Positions 34,141 to 45,777 are shown, counted from the first letter of the stretch. The stretch is DNA of 64,000 nucleotides from Stenotrophomonas aracearum (GCF_031834615.1 NZ_CP115543.1:3297001-3361000), one strand, 5' to 3'. Program-made: numbers and translations. Notes: generated from the sequence alone by a model not told the origin.

Positions 34141-34257
34141 ATTGGTCATTCCTTGCTGAATGCGACATGCCGGGTCGCATGGCCTGAGACGATGATGACG
34201 CAACCTTGATGCCCTGGCCGCCACCTTATGAGGCGGCAGATACAAGGAGCGGCACGC

Positions 34258-34812
34258 ATGAAGATCGAAGTGTGGCAGGGCGACATCACGACCCTGGCGG
34301 TGGATGCGATCGTCAATGCGGCCAACGAATCCCTGCTCGGGGGTGGCGGCGTGGATGGCGCGATCCATCGCGCCGCCGGTCCGCAGTTGCTGGCCGAATG
34401 CGCGGCGCTGCCGGAGATCCGGCCGGGCATGCGCTGCCCGACCGGCGAAGTGCGGGCCACCGCTGGTTACCTGTTGCCGGCGAAGCACGTACTGCACACG
34501 GTGGGGCCGGTCTGGCAGGACGGCCAGCGCGACGAGCCGGCACTGCTGGCCAACTGCTACTGGAAGTCGCTGCAGCTGGCTGAGCAGATGGGCCTGCGTT
34601 CGATCGCGTTCCCGGCGATCAGCTGCGGGGTGTTCGGTTATCCACTGCACCAGGCCGCGCGCATTGCGGCGACCGAAACGCTGGCCTGGCAGCGTTCGCA
34701 CCGGGAACCGCAGCGGATCATCCTGGTGGCCTACAACGCGGCGACCTTCAAGGCGTACCACCAGGCGCTGGTGGAGTCGGGACAACCGCTGGATTTACCG
34801 GCAACCGCATAA
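34258..34812 (+). CDS. ymdB: Macrodomain O-acetyl-ADP-ribose deacetylase (YmdB-like)
   Basis: A 184-aa macrodomain hydrolase acting on O-acetyl-ADP-ribose or ADP-ribosylated substrates. The ADP-ribose-binding loops are intact: GDITTLAVDAIVNAANESLLGGGGVDGAIHRAAG and PAISCGVFGYP. AAGGAG lies 9 nt before ATG 34258; an upstream in-frame start lacks a ribosome-binding site. Confidence 0.94.
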   Translation: MKIEVWQGDITTLAVDAIVNAANESLLGGGGVDGAIHRAAGPQLLAECAALPEIRPGMRCPTGEVRATAGYLLPAKHVLHTVGPVWQDGQRDEPALLANCYWKSLQLAEQMGLRSIAFPAISCGVFGYPLHQAARIAATETLAWQRSHREPQRIILVAYNAATFKAYHQALVESGQPLDLPATA

Positions 34813-34814
34813 CA

Positions 34815-34842
34815 AAACGCCGGCATTGCTGCCGGCGTTTTT
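34815..34842. terminator. Bidirectional intrinsic terminator between macrodomain gene and aldolase gene
   Basis: Perfect 11-bp stem AAACGCCGGCA/TGCCGGCGTTT (34815-34825 with 34830-34840). T-rich on the plus side (TTTTTC), and A-rich upstream (AACAAAA), so it serves both converging transcripts. Confidence 0.88.
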
Positions 34843-34864
34843 CATTTCGCGGTGGCGGCGTGGA

Positions 34865-35869
34865 TCAGCCGTTCCACTTGCCCAGTGCAGCCTGGCCGTT
34901 TTCCTTGGCGCGGTCGTACACGGTCTGCTGTGCCTTGGCGACGTTGGCCTTGGTGTCCTTGGCCCACAGCTTCAGCGCGGCCTGCTGCATGGCGCGGCCA
35001 TAGGAGAAGCTCAGCGGCCACGGCAGGTTGCCCATCTGGTTCATGGCATTGAGGTGGGCGGTGGACTGCTCGTCGCTCTGGCCGCCGGACAGGAACACCA
35101 CGCCCGGCAGGATCGCCGGCACGGTGCTCTTGAGGCACATCACGGTGGATTCGGCGACTTCCTCGACGTCGGCCTGCTCGTCGCAGCCCTTGCCGGAGAT
35201 GACCATCGAAGCCTTCAGGATGGTGCCTTCCAGCAGCACGTTCTGCTGGTACAGCGCGTCGAACAGCGAGCGCAGGGTGGCTTCGGTGACTTCGTAGCAG
35301 GTTTCGATGTCGTGGTCGCCATCCATGATGACTTCCGGCTCGACCATCGGCACCAGGCCGCATTCCTGGCACAGCGCGGCATAACGGGCCAGCGCGTGCG
35401 CGTTGGACTCGATGCAGGTGCCCGACGGGATGCTTTCGCCGATGTTGATGACCGCACGCCACTTGGCGAAGCGCGCACCCAGCTTGTAGTACTCCTGCAG
35501 GCGCTCACGCAGGCCGTCGAGGCCCTCGGTGACCATCTCGCCCGGGCAGCCGGCCAGCGGGTGTGCACCCTTGTCGACCTTGATGCCCGGAATCATGCCG
35601 TGGTCGGCCATGTACTTGGCGAACGGCACGCCGTCCTTGGTCGACTGGCGGATGGTTTCGTCGTACAGGATCGCGCCGGAGATGTGCTCGTTGAGCTTCG
35701 GCGTGGTCAGCAGCAGCTCGCGGTAGGCACGACGGTTCTCTTCGGTGTTCTCGATGCCCACGCTGGCGAAGCGCTTGGCGATGGTACCGGTGGATTCGTC
35801 GATGGCGATGATGCCCTTGCCCGGGGCGACCATGGCCTGGGCGGTTTCGGCCAGCTGTTCGATGCTCAT
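34865..35869 (-). CDS. fba: Class I fructose-bisphosphate aldolase
   Basis: A 334-aa Schiff-base aldolase interconverting fructose 1,6-bisphosphate with dihydroxyacetone phosphate and glyceraldehyde 3-phosphate. Class I markers: GKGIIAIDESTGTIAKRF, GIKVDKGAHPLAG, ARFAKWRAVINIG, LEGTILKASMV (Lys active site) and FLSGGQSDEQSTAHLNAMN. The bacterial class I (animal-like) type is found in Xanthomonadaceae. ATG 35869 follows AGGAA. Ends beside the bidirectional terminator. Confidence 0.96.
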   Translation of the reverse strand: MSIEQLAETAQAMVAPGKGIIAIDESTGTIAKRFASVGIENTEENRRAYRELLLTTPKLNEHISGAILYDETIRQSTKDGVPFAKYMADHGMIPGIKVDKGAHPLAGCPGEMVTEGLDGLRERLQEYYKLGARFAKWRAVINIGESIPSGTCIESNAHALARYAALCQECGLVPMVEPEVIMDGDHDIETCYEVTEATLRSLFDALYQQNVLLEGTILKASMVISGKGCDEQADVEEVAESTVMCLKSTVPAILPGVVFLSGGQSDEQSTAHLNAMNQMGNLPWPLSFSYGRAMQQAALKLWAKDTKANVAKAQQTVYDRAKENGQAALGKWNG

Positions 35870-35965
35870 GTATTTCCTGTGGCGGGTGCGGGAAAACCGC
35901 AATTATAGACCCGCCATTCCGTGAACTGGCCGTCCACGGAATTTGGAACCGGTTTCAGGAGAAAA

Positions 35966-35987
35966 GCCGGGCAGAGCCCGGCTCTAC
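35966..35987 (-). repeat. GTAG stem-loop repeat after pyk
   Basis: On the minus strand: GTAGA, GCCGGGC-TCT-GCCCGGC. It starts 1 bp past the pyk TGA. Confidence 0.85.
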
Positions 35988-35988
35988 C

Positions 35989-37455
35989 TCACAGATCGCC
36001 CAGCCCGCTGGCGCGGCCGTCTTCACCTACTTCCAACAAGCGCAGGGTGTTGGTGGCGCCGTGGGTTTCCATGTGTTCGCCGCTGGTGAACACCACGCGG
36101 TCGCCGGCCTGCAGCTGGTTGGCTTCGACCAGCAGGCGGATGCTGCCGCGCGCGGCTTCGCGCGGGGTCAGGCCGCGGCTGTCGAAGTTGATCGGGAACA
36201 CGTCGCGCATCAGCGCCATCTGGCGGCGGGCGCCGTCGTGGCGGGTCACCGCGTACACCGGCGCCGAGGCGCGGAAGCGCGACAGGTAACGCGCGGTGCC
36301 ACCGGATTCGGTCATCGCCACGATCGCGCGCACGCCCACGTGCTGGGACAGGAACATGGTGGCCATGGCGATGGCCTGGTCGGCACGTTCCAGGTTGCGC
36401 GGCGAGGCGCCGAAGTCGGTTTCGGTCTGGAACTGGCGCTCTGCACCCAGGCAGATGCGGGCCATCGCCTCCACGGCCTTGATCGGATACGCACCGGCGG
36501 CGGTTTCGGCCGACAGCATCACCGCGTCGGTACCGTCGATGACCGAGTTGGCCACGTCCAGCACTTCGGCACGGGTCGGGATCGGGCTTTCGACCATCGA
36601 CTGCAGCATCTGGGTGGCGGTGATCACCACCTTGTTCTGGGCCAGCGAGGCCTTGATGATCTTCTTCTGCAGGCCCGGCAGTTCGGCGTCGCCGATTTCC
36701 ACGCCGAGGTCGCCACGCGCCACCATCACCACGTCGCTGGCGTCGACGATTTCCTCGAGATTCTCGATCGCTTCGGTACGCTCGATCTTGGACACGAGCG
36801 CGGCATAGCAGCCGTGCTTCTCGGCGATCTCACGGGCATCGTTCATGTCCTGCGCGTTGCGGCAGAACGAGACGGCGATGAAGTCCACGCCGATCTTGGC
36901 GACGATGCCGATCAGTTCCTTGTCGCGCTCGGTCAACGCGCCCAGCGAGAGGCCACCGCCCTGCTTGTTGAGCCCCTTGCGGTCGGACAGCACGCCGTCG
37001 TTGAGCACGGTGTTGACGATGCGCTCGCCGTGCACTTCCACCACCTGCAGCTGCATCAGGCCGTCGTCGAGCAGCAGCACGTCGCCCGGGGCCACGTCCT
37101 GCGGCAGGCCGAGGTAGCTCACGCCCACCTGGGTGGTGTCGCCAGCCGGTGCGGTCGGCGAGGCGACCAGGTCGAAGCGGTCGCCCGCCTTGAGCTGGAT
37201 CTTGCCTTCGGCGAAGCGCTCGATGCGGATCTTCGGGCCCGGCAGGTCGGCCAGGATGCCCACTTCCACGCCCACGCGGGCGGCGGCGGCACGCACGTCG
37301 GCGGCACGCTTGGCCTGGCCGGAGGGGTCGCCGTGGCTGAAGTTGAGGCGAACCACGTTCACGCCGGCGCGGAACAGATCCTCCAGCACGCCCGGCGGAT
37401 CGGTGGCCGGACCGAGGGTGGCAAGGATCTTCGTACGGCGCTGACGCTCAATCAT
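35989..37455 (-). CDS. pyk: Pyruvate kinase
   Basis: A 488-aa enzyme converting phosphoenolpyruvate and ADP to pyruvate and ATP. Visible: RRTKILATLGPATD, NFSHGDP, catalytic ISVSFCR(NAQDM)-like stretch and KIERTEAIENLEEI (metal and Lys site), MVARGDLGVEIG, TATQMLQSMVESPIPTRAEVLDVANSV, and the C-terminal allosteric domain. GGGAG precedes the ATG. Third gene of the lower-glycolysis block. Confidence 0.97.
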   Translation of the reverse strand: MIERQRRTKILATLGPATDPPGVLEDLFRAGVNVVRLNFSHGDPSGQAKRAADVRAAAARVGVEVGILADLPGPKIRIERFAEGKIQLKAGDRFDLVASPTAPAGDTTQVGVSYLGLPQDVAPGDVLLLDDGLMQLQVVEVHGERIVNTVLNDGVLSDRKGLNKQGGGLSLGALTERDKELIGIVAKIGVDFIAVSFCRNAQDMNDAREIAEKHGCYAALVSKIERTEAIENLEEIVDASDVVMVARGDLGVEIGDAELPGLQKKIIKASLAQNKVVITATQMLQSMVESPIPTRAEVLDVANSVIDGTDAVMLSAETAAGAYPIKAVEAMARICLGAERQFQTETDFGASPRNLERADQAIAMATMFLSQHVGVRAIVAMTESGGTARYLSRFRASAPVYAVTRHDGARRQMALMRDVFPINFDSRGLTPREAARGSIRLLVEANQLQAGDRVVFTSGEHMETHGATNTLRLLEVGEDGRASGLGDL

Positions 37456-37580
37456 GGTTAAAGGGCTCCCGGGAAAGGATCGAAATTACCACACCCTTCA
37501 CGTCCCATGAATACGTTTACAGCATTGTCGCGTCTGGGTTTCGGCGATGTCCTGCAGACACGACGAGACCCGGACGCGAC

Positions 37581-37609
37581 ATGCGGCAGCGTACGGAACG
37601 CTGCCGCAT
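37581..37609. repeat. Perfect 12-bp stem-loop between pgk and pyk
   Basis: ATGCGGCAGCGT (37581-37592) pairs fully with ACGCTGCCGCAT (37598-37609). There is no T-tract, so it may stabilise or attenuate the message rather than terminate it. Confidence 0.6.
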
Positions 37610-37618
37610 GCATCGGCC

Positions 37619-38794
37619 TCAGTTGCCGCGTGCTTCCAGCGCAGCCACCGCCGGCAGGGTCTTGCCTTCCAGGAACTCGAGGAACGCGCCGCCACCGGTA
37701 GAGATGTAGCTGACCTCGTCCGCGATGTCGTACTTGTCCACGGCGGCCAGGGTGTCGCCACCGCCGGCGATGGAGAACGCCGGCGAACTGGCGATGGCGC
37801 GCGCCAGCGCCTCGGTGCCGTGGCCGAAGGCTTCGAACTCGAACACGCCGACCGGGCCGTTCCAGACCACGGTGCCGGCCTTGGCGATCAGCGTCGCGTA
37901 GTGCGCAGCGGTCTGCGGACCGATGTCCAGGATCAGGTCGTCTTCGCCCACGTCATTGACCGCCTTGACCGTCGCTTCGGCGTCCGGGAGGAACTGCTTG
38001 GCCACCACCACGTCGGTGGGCAGCGGAATGTCGGCGCCGCGCGCCTTGGCGTCGGCCACGATCTTCTTCGCGGTGTCCAACAGGTCCGGTTCGTACAGCG
38101 ACTTGCCCACGGCATGCCCGGCTGCGGCAATGAAGGTGTTGGCGATGCCACCGCCGACGATCAGCTGGTCGACCTTGCCGACCAGGTTGGCCAGCAGCTC
38201 CAGCTTGGTGCTGACCTTGCTGCCGGCCACGATCGCCAGCAGCGGCTGCGCGGGTGCGTGCAGGGCCTTGGCCAGCGCGTCCAGCTCGGCCATCAGCAGC
38301 GGGCCACCGGCGGCAACCGGGGCGAAGCGGATCACGCCGTGGGTGGAGGCCTGGGCGCGGTGCGCGGTGCCGAAGGCGTCCATCACGAACACGTCGCACA
38401 GGGCGGCGTACTTGCGCGACAGCGCTTCGTCGTCCTTGCCCTCGCCCACGTTCATGCGGCAGTTTTCCAGCAGCACGATCGAACCCGGGGCCACGTCGAC
38501 GCCGTCGACCCAGTCACGCACCAGCGGCACGTCCACGCCGAGCAGGGTGGACAGGCGCACGGCGACCGGCGCCAGCGAATCGGCTTCGCTCCACACGCCT
38601 TCCTGCGGGCGGCCCAGGTGCGAGGTGACCATCACCGCAGCGCCCTTTTCCAGCGCCAGCTTCAACGTCGGCAGGGATGCGGTGATGCGCTGTTCGGAGG
38701 TGATGCGGCCGTTCTCGATCGGCACGTTCAGGTCCTGGCGGATCAGCACGCGCTTGCCGGAAAGGTCGAGGTCGGTCATGCGAACGATGGACAT
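37619..38794 (-). CDS. pgk: Phosphoglycerate kinase
   Basis: A 391-aa enzyme transferring phosphate between 1,3-bisphosphoglycerate and ADP. Motifs: [89 protein letters not shown] and [22 protein letters not shown]. The start at 38794 ([11 protein letters not shown]) or five codons later is possible. No strong Shine-Dalgarno sequence. Confidence 0.96.
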   Translation of the reverse strand: MSIVRMTDLDLSGKRVLIRQDLNVPIENGRITSEQRITASLPTLKLALEKGAAVMVTSHLGRPQEGVWSEADSLAPVAVRLSTLLGVDVPLVRDWVDGVDVAPGSIVLLENCRMNVGEGKDDEALSRKYAALCDVFVMDAFGTAHRAQASTHGVIRFAPVAAGGPLLMAELDALAKALHAPAQPLLAIVAGSKVSTKLELLANLVGKVDQLIVGGGIANTFIAAAGHAVGKSLYEPDLLDTAKKIVADAKARGADIPLPTDVVVAKQFLPDAEATVKAVNDVGEDDLILDIGPQTAAHYATLIAKAGTVVWNGPVGVFEFEAFGHGTEALARAIASSPAFSIAGGGDTLAAVDKYDIADEVSYISTGGGAFLEFLEGKTLPAVAALEARGN

Positions 38795-38847
38795 GGGGCA
38801 GCAACTCTTTGGCGGAAAGGGAAATGCGCCGCGCACGGCGCAGAGGG

Positions 38848-40212
38848 TCATTGTAGCGGCGCGCGTCCAGACGGGCGCAGCAGGCTGACCGCGAACCCAC
38901 CCACCACCAGCACGCCGAGCAGCAGCAGGCCCCACAGCAGCCAGCGCTTCCAGTCGCGTTGCGCCTGCACGGCGGCGTCGCCGGCCAGCACCTGCGCCGG
39001 CCCCTGCACGGTCGCTGCGGCCGGCTGCCACTGCGCGCCCTGCTGCTCGCGCAGCTGCGCGATCACGGTACCCACAGGTGCATCGGTACGCTGCGCGCGC
39101 ACGCTGCCGGCCGCGACCGTGAACGGCGCTTCGCCCTGGCTGAGGAACACCAGCGCTTCGGGCTGGTAACCCAGCTTGAGGGTCGGCGCCTGGCTGGGCT
39201 GGGCCTGGCCGGCCATCAGCTTCCAGTATCGGTCGCGGCTGGGCACGGCCAGCGACTGGGTCTGAGACTGGCGCCGCGCGCCGGTGTCCTGCAGCTGGTA
39301 GGCCACCCACGGGCCGGCCCGTACCTGCCACGGCCGGTTGGGGTCGTCCCGGCTGAGCAGGGTCCACTGCACCACGCTGTTGTCGGCGGTGGCGATGTCG
39401 ACCTGGGCCACCGGGAAGCGGCCGTCCAGCGTGTATTCGAATTCGCCGGCCTTGCCGGCAGTACCGGTGAGCGTGCGCCACTGCCAGTCGATCGCCTGCG
39501 CGGCCGCCACGCGTTCGACCTGCACGGCGGTCAGCACGGGAAGGCGCGCGCCCGCCAGCGGCAGGATGCGGAAGTACTTCGCCTGGTGGCCGATCTCGAT
39601 GCGCCGCTGCTGCAGGCGGTTGCCGCCCTGCTCCAGGTCGACCAGCGGCACTGCATCCGCCACGCGCTGCCAGTCGCGCAGGTCATCGCTCGCTTCCACC
39701 GCCACGCGCAGCTGCAAGGGCCCGGTCGACTGCCAGTCCAGCTGCAGGGCCTGCACGCCGGTGCGCAGTGCGCTGGCGTCGACCAGCCAGCCGCCCGGCT
39801 CGGCGCTGGCGCCGCTGCGTCCCAGGCGCGCTTCCACCCGGCGCACGCTGCCGTCGGTGTTGCGTTCGGTCAGCAGCTGCAGGTCTTCGCCTGCACCGCC
39901 ACCCTGCGCCGGCAATGCGAACCACGGCAGCGGCTGCCACTGTGCCGGCCGCGCCAGCGGCTGGTCGGCGGAGAACAACGCCGACGGCAGCGCCTGGCCC
40001 TGCGCATTGAAGACCTGCACGTCGGCCAGCTGCGGCGACACCGCGCTGCGGTACTGCGCCTCGCCCAGGATCAGCCGGTAGGCGCCGGCCTGCGGCGCGG
40101 ACAGCTGCAGCGGCCACTGTTCGCGATAGTCCTGGCGCGCGTCGGCGGCCCACAGCGCGGGAGCGGCCAGGGTCAGTGAAGCGGCGGCGATCAAGCGGTA
40201 GAGAAGGTTCAC
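38848..40212 (-). CDS. DUF3999 membrane-anchored protein
   Basis: A 454-aa protein with a signal peptide ([22 protein letters not shown]), a large periplasmic part rich in beta strands (two discoidin-like repeats around [16 protein letters not shown] and FRILPLAG) and a single C-terminal membrane segment ([25 protein letters not shown]). Matches DUF3999, of unknown function. The GTG start overlaps the DUF2339 stop by 4 nt (GTGA), so the two are coupled and probably act together in the envelope. Confidence 0.85.
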   Translation of the reverse strand: MNLLYRLIAAASLTLAAPALWAADARQDYREQWPLQLSAPQAGAYRLILGEAQYRSAVSPQLADVQVFNAQGQALPSALFSADQPLARPAQWQPLPWFALPAQGGGAGEDLQLLTERNTDGSVRRVEARLGRSGASAEPGGWLVDASALRTGVQALQLDWQSTGPLQLRVAVEASDDLRDWQRVADAVPLVDLEQGGNRLQQRRIEIGHQAKYFRILPLAGARLPVLTAVQVERVAAAQAIDWQWRTLTGTAGKAGEFEYTLDGRFPVAQVDIATADNSVVQWTLLSRDDPNRPWQVRAGPWVAYQLQDTGARRQSQTQSLAVPSRDRYWKLMAGQAQPSQAPTLKLGYQPEALVFLSQGEAPFTVAAGSVRAQRTDAPVGTVIAQLREQQGAQWQPAAATVQGPAQVLAGDAAVQAQRDWKRWLLWGLLLLGVLVVGGFAVSLLRPSGRAPLQ

Positions 40213-42893
40213 GGTTGCGGCTCCAGCGTAGCGTCCGGCGCACGCGGCGGCGCCGGTGCCAGGTAGCCCACGACCGTGCACAGCAGGCCGTAGGCGATGA
40301 AGGAAGCAATGCCCAGCAGGTTGCCCAGGTGCTGGCGGTCGATCAGTACCAGCTTGGCCAGCACCACGCCCATCAGCACCGCGCCGACCAGCCACAGCGC
40401 GCGTTGCCCGCGTCGCGAGCCCCACACCCAGCTGATCACGCCGAGCACGCTCCACACGACGGTCAGGCTGGTCTGCGCCAGCGTGGACGACCACAGCCGC
40501 TCGTTCCACGGCACCCCGCCCCAGTGATGCACGGCATGCAGGGTGATGCTGGTCAGTGCGACGAAGCCGGCCAATGCCAGCAGCGGCACGCGCCGAGCCT
40601 GCAGTGCTACTGGCGCCTGGCCGCGCCATAACCAGCGCGCGAGCAGGGCGAGCACGGCCAGCTGTATGAGCTCCAGCGGATTCAACAGCGGTATCCACGG
40701 CAGCGGCGCTGCGCCACCGCGCGCAAACAGGAAGCCGACCCAGGCCAGCCCCAGCACCGCGAACAGCGTGCACTGCACTGCCGGGCGGGCCGCGTCGAAG
40801 CGTTCGCCCAGTGGCACGCTCAGCCAGTGCCAGCGCTGCAGCGAGATGGCGGTGACCACCAGCCACGGCAGCAGCATCGCGGCCAGTGCCCAGCCTTCGG
40901 CCAGTTCGAAGCGGTCGGCCAGCCAGCTGGCGGTGAGCGAGACCACGGTGGGCCACAGCAGCCACCACACGAACTGCGCGACCACGGCGGTGCGGTCCTG
41001 GCCACCGCGCAGGCACCACAGGCTGCGCACGCCGACCACGGCGAACACCGCCCAGGCCAGCGCGCCGTAGCCGGCAAACGGCTGGCGGTGGACGTCGGCC
41101 TGCCACAGCGCCAGCGGGAATGCGCACAGCAGCATGGCGAGCGTGGTCAACACCAGCGCGCGTGCCGGGAAGCGGCGCTGCGTTTCCGCGGCGATCCAGC
41201 CGGTGACCGCCACCAGGATCAGCAGCGCATCCGGTCGACTGCCCCAGGCAACGAAGCGGCTGACCTCGTGGCTGGCGGTGCCCAGCCACCACAACAGACC
41301 CCACAGGTAGTACACGATGGCCGGCGCGTCGCGCCCGCTGCGGCGGTAGCTGAAGGCCGACGCGAAGCCGGCCGATGCCAGCAGCAGGCCGCTCATGAAG
41401 GTGGGGTTGGCGATCGCGGTGGCGTCCTGCAGCCAGTAGTCGGCGCCGACCACGAAGCCGAACGCGGCGCCCAACTGCAGCAGCGCGCCGGCAATCTGCG
41501 GCAGCAGGCGCGACTGGCGCAGGCCCAGCCAGACCAGCGCCGCGCCTTCCAGCGCGAACACACTGGCGGTGGCGCGTGCCGAAAGCGCCAGCGGCACGGC
41601 CAGGGTGGCGAAGCCGACCGCGAGTACCGCGTGCGACTGGCCGAGCGCGGTGTAACGCGCGCGTTTGATCAGCGCCCAGGCCAACCCTGCATACAACGCG
41701 GCCAGGCCGACCGAGCACAGTGCCAGCAGCAGGCGGTCGTCATGCAGCATGCCGGCCTGCAGCGAGAACGCGATCAGCGGCGTGCCGAACACCAGGCTGC
41801 CGTCGACCAGGTCGCGCTGTTCGGCCGGCTGGCGGCGCGCGTAGAGGATCGGGATGAGCAGGTAGAAGGCGAAGAACAGCAGCAGGAACGGTTCGGTGCT
41901 GTTGAACTTGTCGGCGTTGTACTGCAGCACGCCCCAGGCGGTACCGATGCCGAAGGTGAAGGCAAAGCCCAGCAGGTTCAGCGCGCGCCACGGGCGCCAC
42001 CAGGCAATGGCGAGGATGGCGGCGTTGAGTACGGCGTAGTACGAGAACAGCGCCACGTGGTTGCCGCTGCCGGTGGACAGCCAGATCGGCGCCATGAAGC
42101 CGGCCAGGATGCCGAGCACCGCCAGCGTGCGCGAATTCTGTACGACCGCGAGCACGCCCATGCCGGCGATCAGCACGATGCTCATCGCAAACGCGATGCC
42201 CGGTTCGATCAGCTCGTACCGCTTGAACGCGGCAAAGATGGTCAACAGCAGGATGCCGATCGCCCCGCCCTGCAGGGCCAGCGCGAACATCCGGCGGCGC
42301 TCGCGCTGCACCCAGCCGAACACCAGCCCGGCCAGCGCACCGGCGGCGATGGCAGCCAGGCGCAGTTCGATCGGCGCGTTGAGCCAGCCCTGGTCGCTGG
42401 CGTACTTGAGCAGTGCTGCGACACCGGCCAGCAGCACCAGCATGCCGATCTTGACCGGCACGTTGCCTTCGGTGAACCAGGCCTTGATCGTGCCGACGAT
42501 GCGCTCGCCCAGGTCCGGGCCGCGAGGCGGCGGCGGAACGAAGGGTTCGGGTCGGGCCGGCGGCGGGCCCGGGGGAAGCGGAGGTGGGGCGGCGCGGGCA
42601 GCGGCAGCGAGTCGCTCGGGTTGGGTCGCTGGCGCTGGCGCGGGCTCCGGCTCCGGCTCGTCCACGGGCGCCGGTGCGTCGGCGCGGAACGGCGAGACGA
42701 TGGGCGGCGGCGCAGGCGCGCGCGCCTGCCAGTCTGCAACGACCGGTTCAACCGGCGCAGCGACGGTACCTGCCTGCGCCTCTTCCAGCGCTGCAACACG
42801 CCGGCGGAGGCCGGAAATCATCACCAGGGCTACGATCAGCAACACCGGCACGGCCAGCAACAGCAGTACCGCCAGGACAATCAGTGCTTCCAT
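40209..42893 (-). CDS. DUF2339 polytopic membrane protein
   Basis: An 894-aa inner-membrane protein with an N-terminal helix followed by a short coiled segment (RRRVAALEEAQAG), a long Pro/Ala-rich linker (to about residue 125) and over twenty hydrophobic segments. The domain marker is VPVKIGMLVLLAGVAALLKYASDQGWL. DUF2339 proteins have no assigned function; the size and repeated membrane segments suggest a transport or envelope role, but this is not established. Forms a coupled pair with DUF3999 and lies between pgk and gap. Confidence 0.88.
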   Translation of the reverse strand: MEALIVLAVLLLLAVPVLLIVALVMISGLRRRVAALEEAQAGTVAAPVEPVVADWQARAPAPPPIVSPFRADAPAPVDEPEPEPAPAPATQPERLAAAARAAPPPLPPGPPPARPEPFVPPPPRGPDLGERIVGTIKAWFTEGNVPVKIGMLVLLAGVAALLKYASDQGWLNAPIELRLAAIAAGALAGLVFGWVQRERRRMFALALQGGAIGILLLTIFAAFKRYELIEPGIAFAMSIVLIAGMGVLAVVQNSRTLAVLGILAGFMAPIWLSTGSGNHVALFSYYAVLNAAILAIAWWRPWRALNLLGFAFTFGIGTAWGVLQYNADKFNSTEPFLLLFFAFYLLIPILYARRQPAEQRDLVDGSLVFGTPLIAFSLQAGMLHDDRLLLALCSVGLAALYAGLAWALIKRARYTALGQSHAVLAVGFATLAVPLALSARATASVFALEGAALVWLGLRQSRLLPQIAGALLQLGAAFGFVVGADYWLQDATAIANPTFMSGLLLASAGFASAFSYRRSGRDAPAIVYYLWGLLWWLGTASHEVSRFVAWGSRPDALLILVAVTGWIAAETQRRFPARALVLTTLAMLLCAFPLALWQADVHRQPFAGYGALAWAVFAVVGVRSLWCLRGGQDRTAVVAQFVWWLLWPTVVSLTASWLADRFELAEGWALAAMLLPWLVVTAISLQRWHWLSVPLGERFDAARPAVQCTLFAVLGLAWVGFLFARGGAAPLPWIPLLNPLELIQLAVLALLARWLWRGQAPVALQARRVPLLALAGFVALTSITLHAVHHWGGVPWNERLWSSTLAQTSLTVVWSVLGVISWVWGSRRGQRALWLVGAVLMGVVLAKLVLIDRQHLGNLLGIASFIAYGLLCTVVGYLAPAPPRAPDATLEPQP

Positions 42894-42982
42894 TCCGCGT
42901 CATCCTCGTGGGAACGCCACGGCCCACCTGGACGAGCATGGCGCCTGCGGCACGGGGACATCGTAACTGAATTGGCGGGGGT

Positions 42983-43015
42983 GAAAAAAAACGCCCTTCC
43001 TTGCGGAGGGGCGTT
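42983..43015. terminator. Intrinsic terminator between gap and the DUF2339 gene
   Basis: 11-bp stem AACGCCCTTCC/GGAGGGGCGTT with one G-T pair (42990-43000 with 43005-43015). Minus strand gives a run of eight T; plus side gives CTTTTTC. Confidence 0.9.
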
Positions 43016-43039
43016 CTTTTTCGATCTCTGGTGCGAGGA

Positions 43040-43061
43040 GCCGGCCAGCGGCCGGCACTAC
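43040..43061 (-). repeat. GTAG stem-loop repeat after gap
   Basis: On the minus strand: GTAGT, GCCGGCC-GCT-GGCCGGC, 18 bp past the gap stop. Confidence 0.85.
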
Positions 43062-43079
43062 CGGGATCGTTCCCCGGTA

Positions 43080-44220
<1,141 letters not shown>

Positions 44221-44280
44221 GGCGCGCCCGGGCGGCGGCGGGAACACTGGCCCCATTCCACCCCGCCACGAGACCGCACC

Positions 44281-44907
44281 ATGCGTACCCCCTCCCCCCT
44301 CCTGCCCGCCACCCTTGCCGTCGCCCTGGCGCTGGCCGCCAGCCCCGCCATGGCCCAGTCCAAGGGCGACTGGACCATCGCCGCAGGCGTGCACCAGGTG
44401 GCGCCGACGTCCGACAACGGCACCCTGGCCGGCGGCCTGAAGGTCGATGTGGACAGCGACATCAAGCCAACCATCACCGGTGAGTACTTCATTGCCGACA
44501 ACCTGGGCATCGAGATCCTGGCCGCGCTGCCGTTCAAGCACGACATCAACATCGACGGCCTCGGCCGCGTGGGCAGCACCAAGCACCTGCCGCCGGTGGT
44601 GTCGCTGCAGTACCACTTCAACAGCAAGGGCAAGGTGTCGCCGTTCCTCGGTGCCGGCCTGAACTACACCACGTTCTTCAGCGAAGAGACCGGCGGCGCG
44701 CTGGCCGGCAGCCGGTTGAAGCTGGACGACTCCTGGGGCCTGGCCGCGCATGCAGGCCTGGACTTCGCCGTCGGCGGGAAGGGCGCCCTGCGGGTCGACG
44801 TGCGCTGGATCGACATCGACACCGACGTGAAGCTGGACGGCGCCAAGCTCGGCACGGTGAAGATCGACCCGCTCGCCTACGGCGTAGCCTACGTTTTCAA
44901 GTTCTGA
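44281..44907 (+). CDS. ompW: OmpW-family outer-membrane protein
   Basis: A 208-aa eight-stranded outer-membrane barrel. Signal peptide ending MAQ; family hallmarks WTIAAGVHQVAPTSDNG, EYFIADNLGIEILAALPFKHDI, LQYHFNSKGKVSPFLGAGLNYTTFF and WGLAAHAGLDF; terminal Phe (YVFKF). OmpW is a small porin for hydrophobic compounds, induced by FNR under low oxygen in enteric bacteria. An FNR box is directly upstream here. Confidence 0.95.
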   Translation: MRTPSPLLPATLAVALALAASPAMAQSKGDWTIAAGVHQVAPTSDNGTLAGGLKVDVDSDIKPTITGEYFIADNLGIEILAALPFKHDINIDGLGRVGSTKHLPPVVSLQYHFNSKGKVSPFLGAGLNYTTFFSEETGGALAGSRLKLDDSWGLAAHAGLDFAVGGKGALRVDVRWIDIDTDVKLDGAKLGTVKIDPLAYGVAYVFKF

Positions 44908-44961
44908 TCGCCGACAACTCCGGCAAATGCTCCGCCTCGGGTGGGTCGTTAGAATGGGCGG

Positions 44962-45777
44962 ATGAAAATCGCCTCCCTGCTCTCCTCTTCCGCGTTGTTG
45001 CTCACGCTCACCCTGGTTTCCACCGATGCCCTGGCCTGGGGCGCACAGGGCCACCGACTGGTGGCCCGTGTCGCCGAACCGCGGCTGACCGCGCAGACCC
45101 GCGCCGAAGTGGCCCGCCTGCTGGCCAACGAACCCACTCCGACCCTGGCGGCGATCGCGCCGTGGGCCGATGAACTGCGCGCCAAGGACCCGGGGCTGGG
45201 CAAGCGCTCGGCCGGCTGGCACTACGTGAACATCGGCGAGGACGATTGCCAGTACGAGGTCGAGCGCAACTGCCGCAACGGCAACTGCGTGGTGGAAGCA
45301 CTGAAGACGCAGACCGCCATACTCGGCGACCGCAGCCGCCCGGATGCCGAACGCGCGCAGGCGCTGAAGTTCGTGGTCCATTTCGTCGGCGACATCCATC
45401 AGCCGATGCACGCCGGCTACGGCCACGACAAGGGCGGCAACGATTTCCAGGTGCAGTTCAACGGGCGCGGTACCAACCTGCATTCGCTGTGGGACAGCGG
45501 CCTGCTGAACACGATGAAGCTCGATGACGACGCCTGGACGAAGCGGCTGGCCGCATTGCCAAAGCCGAAATTCGGCAAGCGTTCGGCGATCGACACCGAC
45601 GCGGTGCAGTGGGCGGAAGCCAGCTGCCGGATTGCGATTGCACCGGGTGTTTACCCGACCAAGCGTACGCTGGACCCGGACTACGCCGCGACCTACCTGC
45701 CGGTCGCCGAACGTGAGCTGCGCCTGGCCGGCGAACGCCTGGCGGTGCTGCTCAACGACACGCTGGGTAAACCCTGA
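44962..45777 (+). CDS. S1/P1-family secreted nuclease
   Basis: A 271-aa zinc-dependent nuclease. Signal peptide 1-25 leaves Trp26 as the new N-terminus (ALA-WGAQGH), the zinc ligand that defines S1/P1 enzymes. Further ligands: His31, the APWADE Asp, HYVNIG, HFVGDIHQPMHAG and NLHSLWD. The GGNDFQV block is conserved. Cleaves single-stranded nucleic acids, probably in periplasm or outside. The next gene starts 10 bp after. Confidence 0.94.
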   Translation: MKIASLLSSSALLLTLTLVSTDALAWGAQGHRLVARVAEPRLTAQTRAEVARLLANEPTPTLAAIAPWADELRAKDPGLGKRSAGWHYVNIGEDDCQYEVERNCRNGNCVVEALKTQTAILGDRSRPDAERAQALKFVVHFVGDIHQPMHAGYGHDKGGNDFQVQFNGRGTNLHSLWDSGLLNTMKLDDDAWTKRLAALPKPKFGKRSAIDTDAVQWAEASCRIAIAPGVYPTKRTLDPDYAATYLPVAERELRLAGERLAVLLNDTLGKP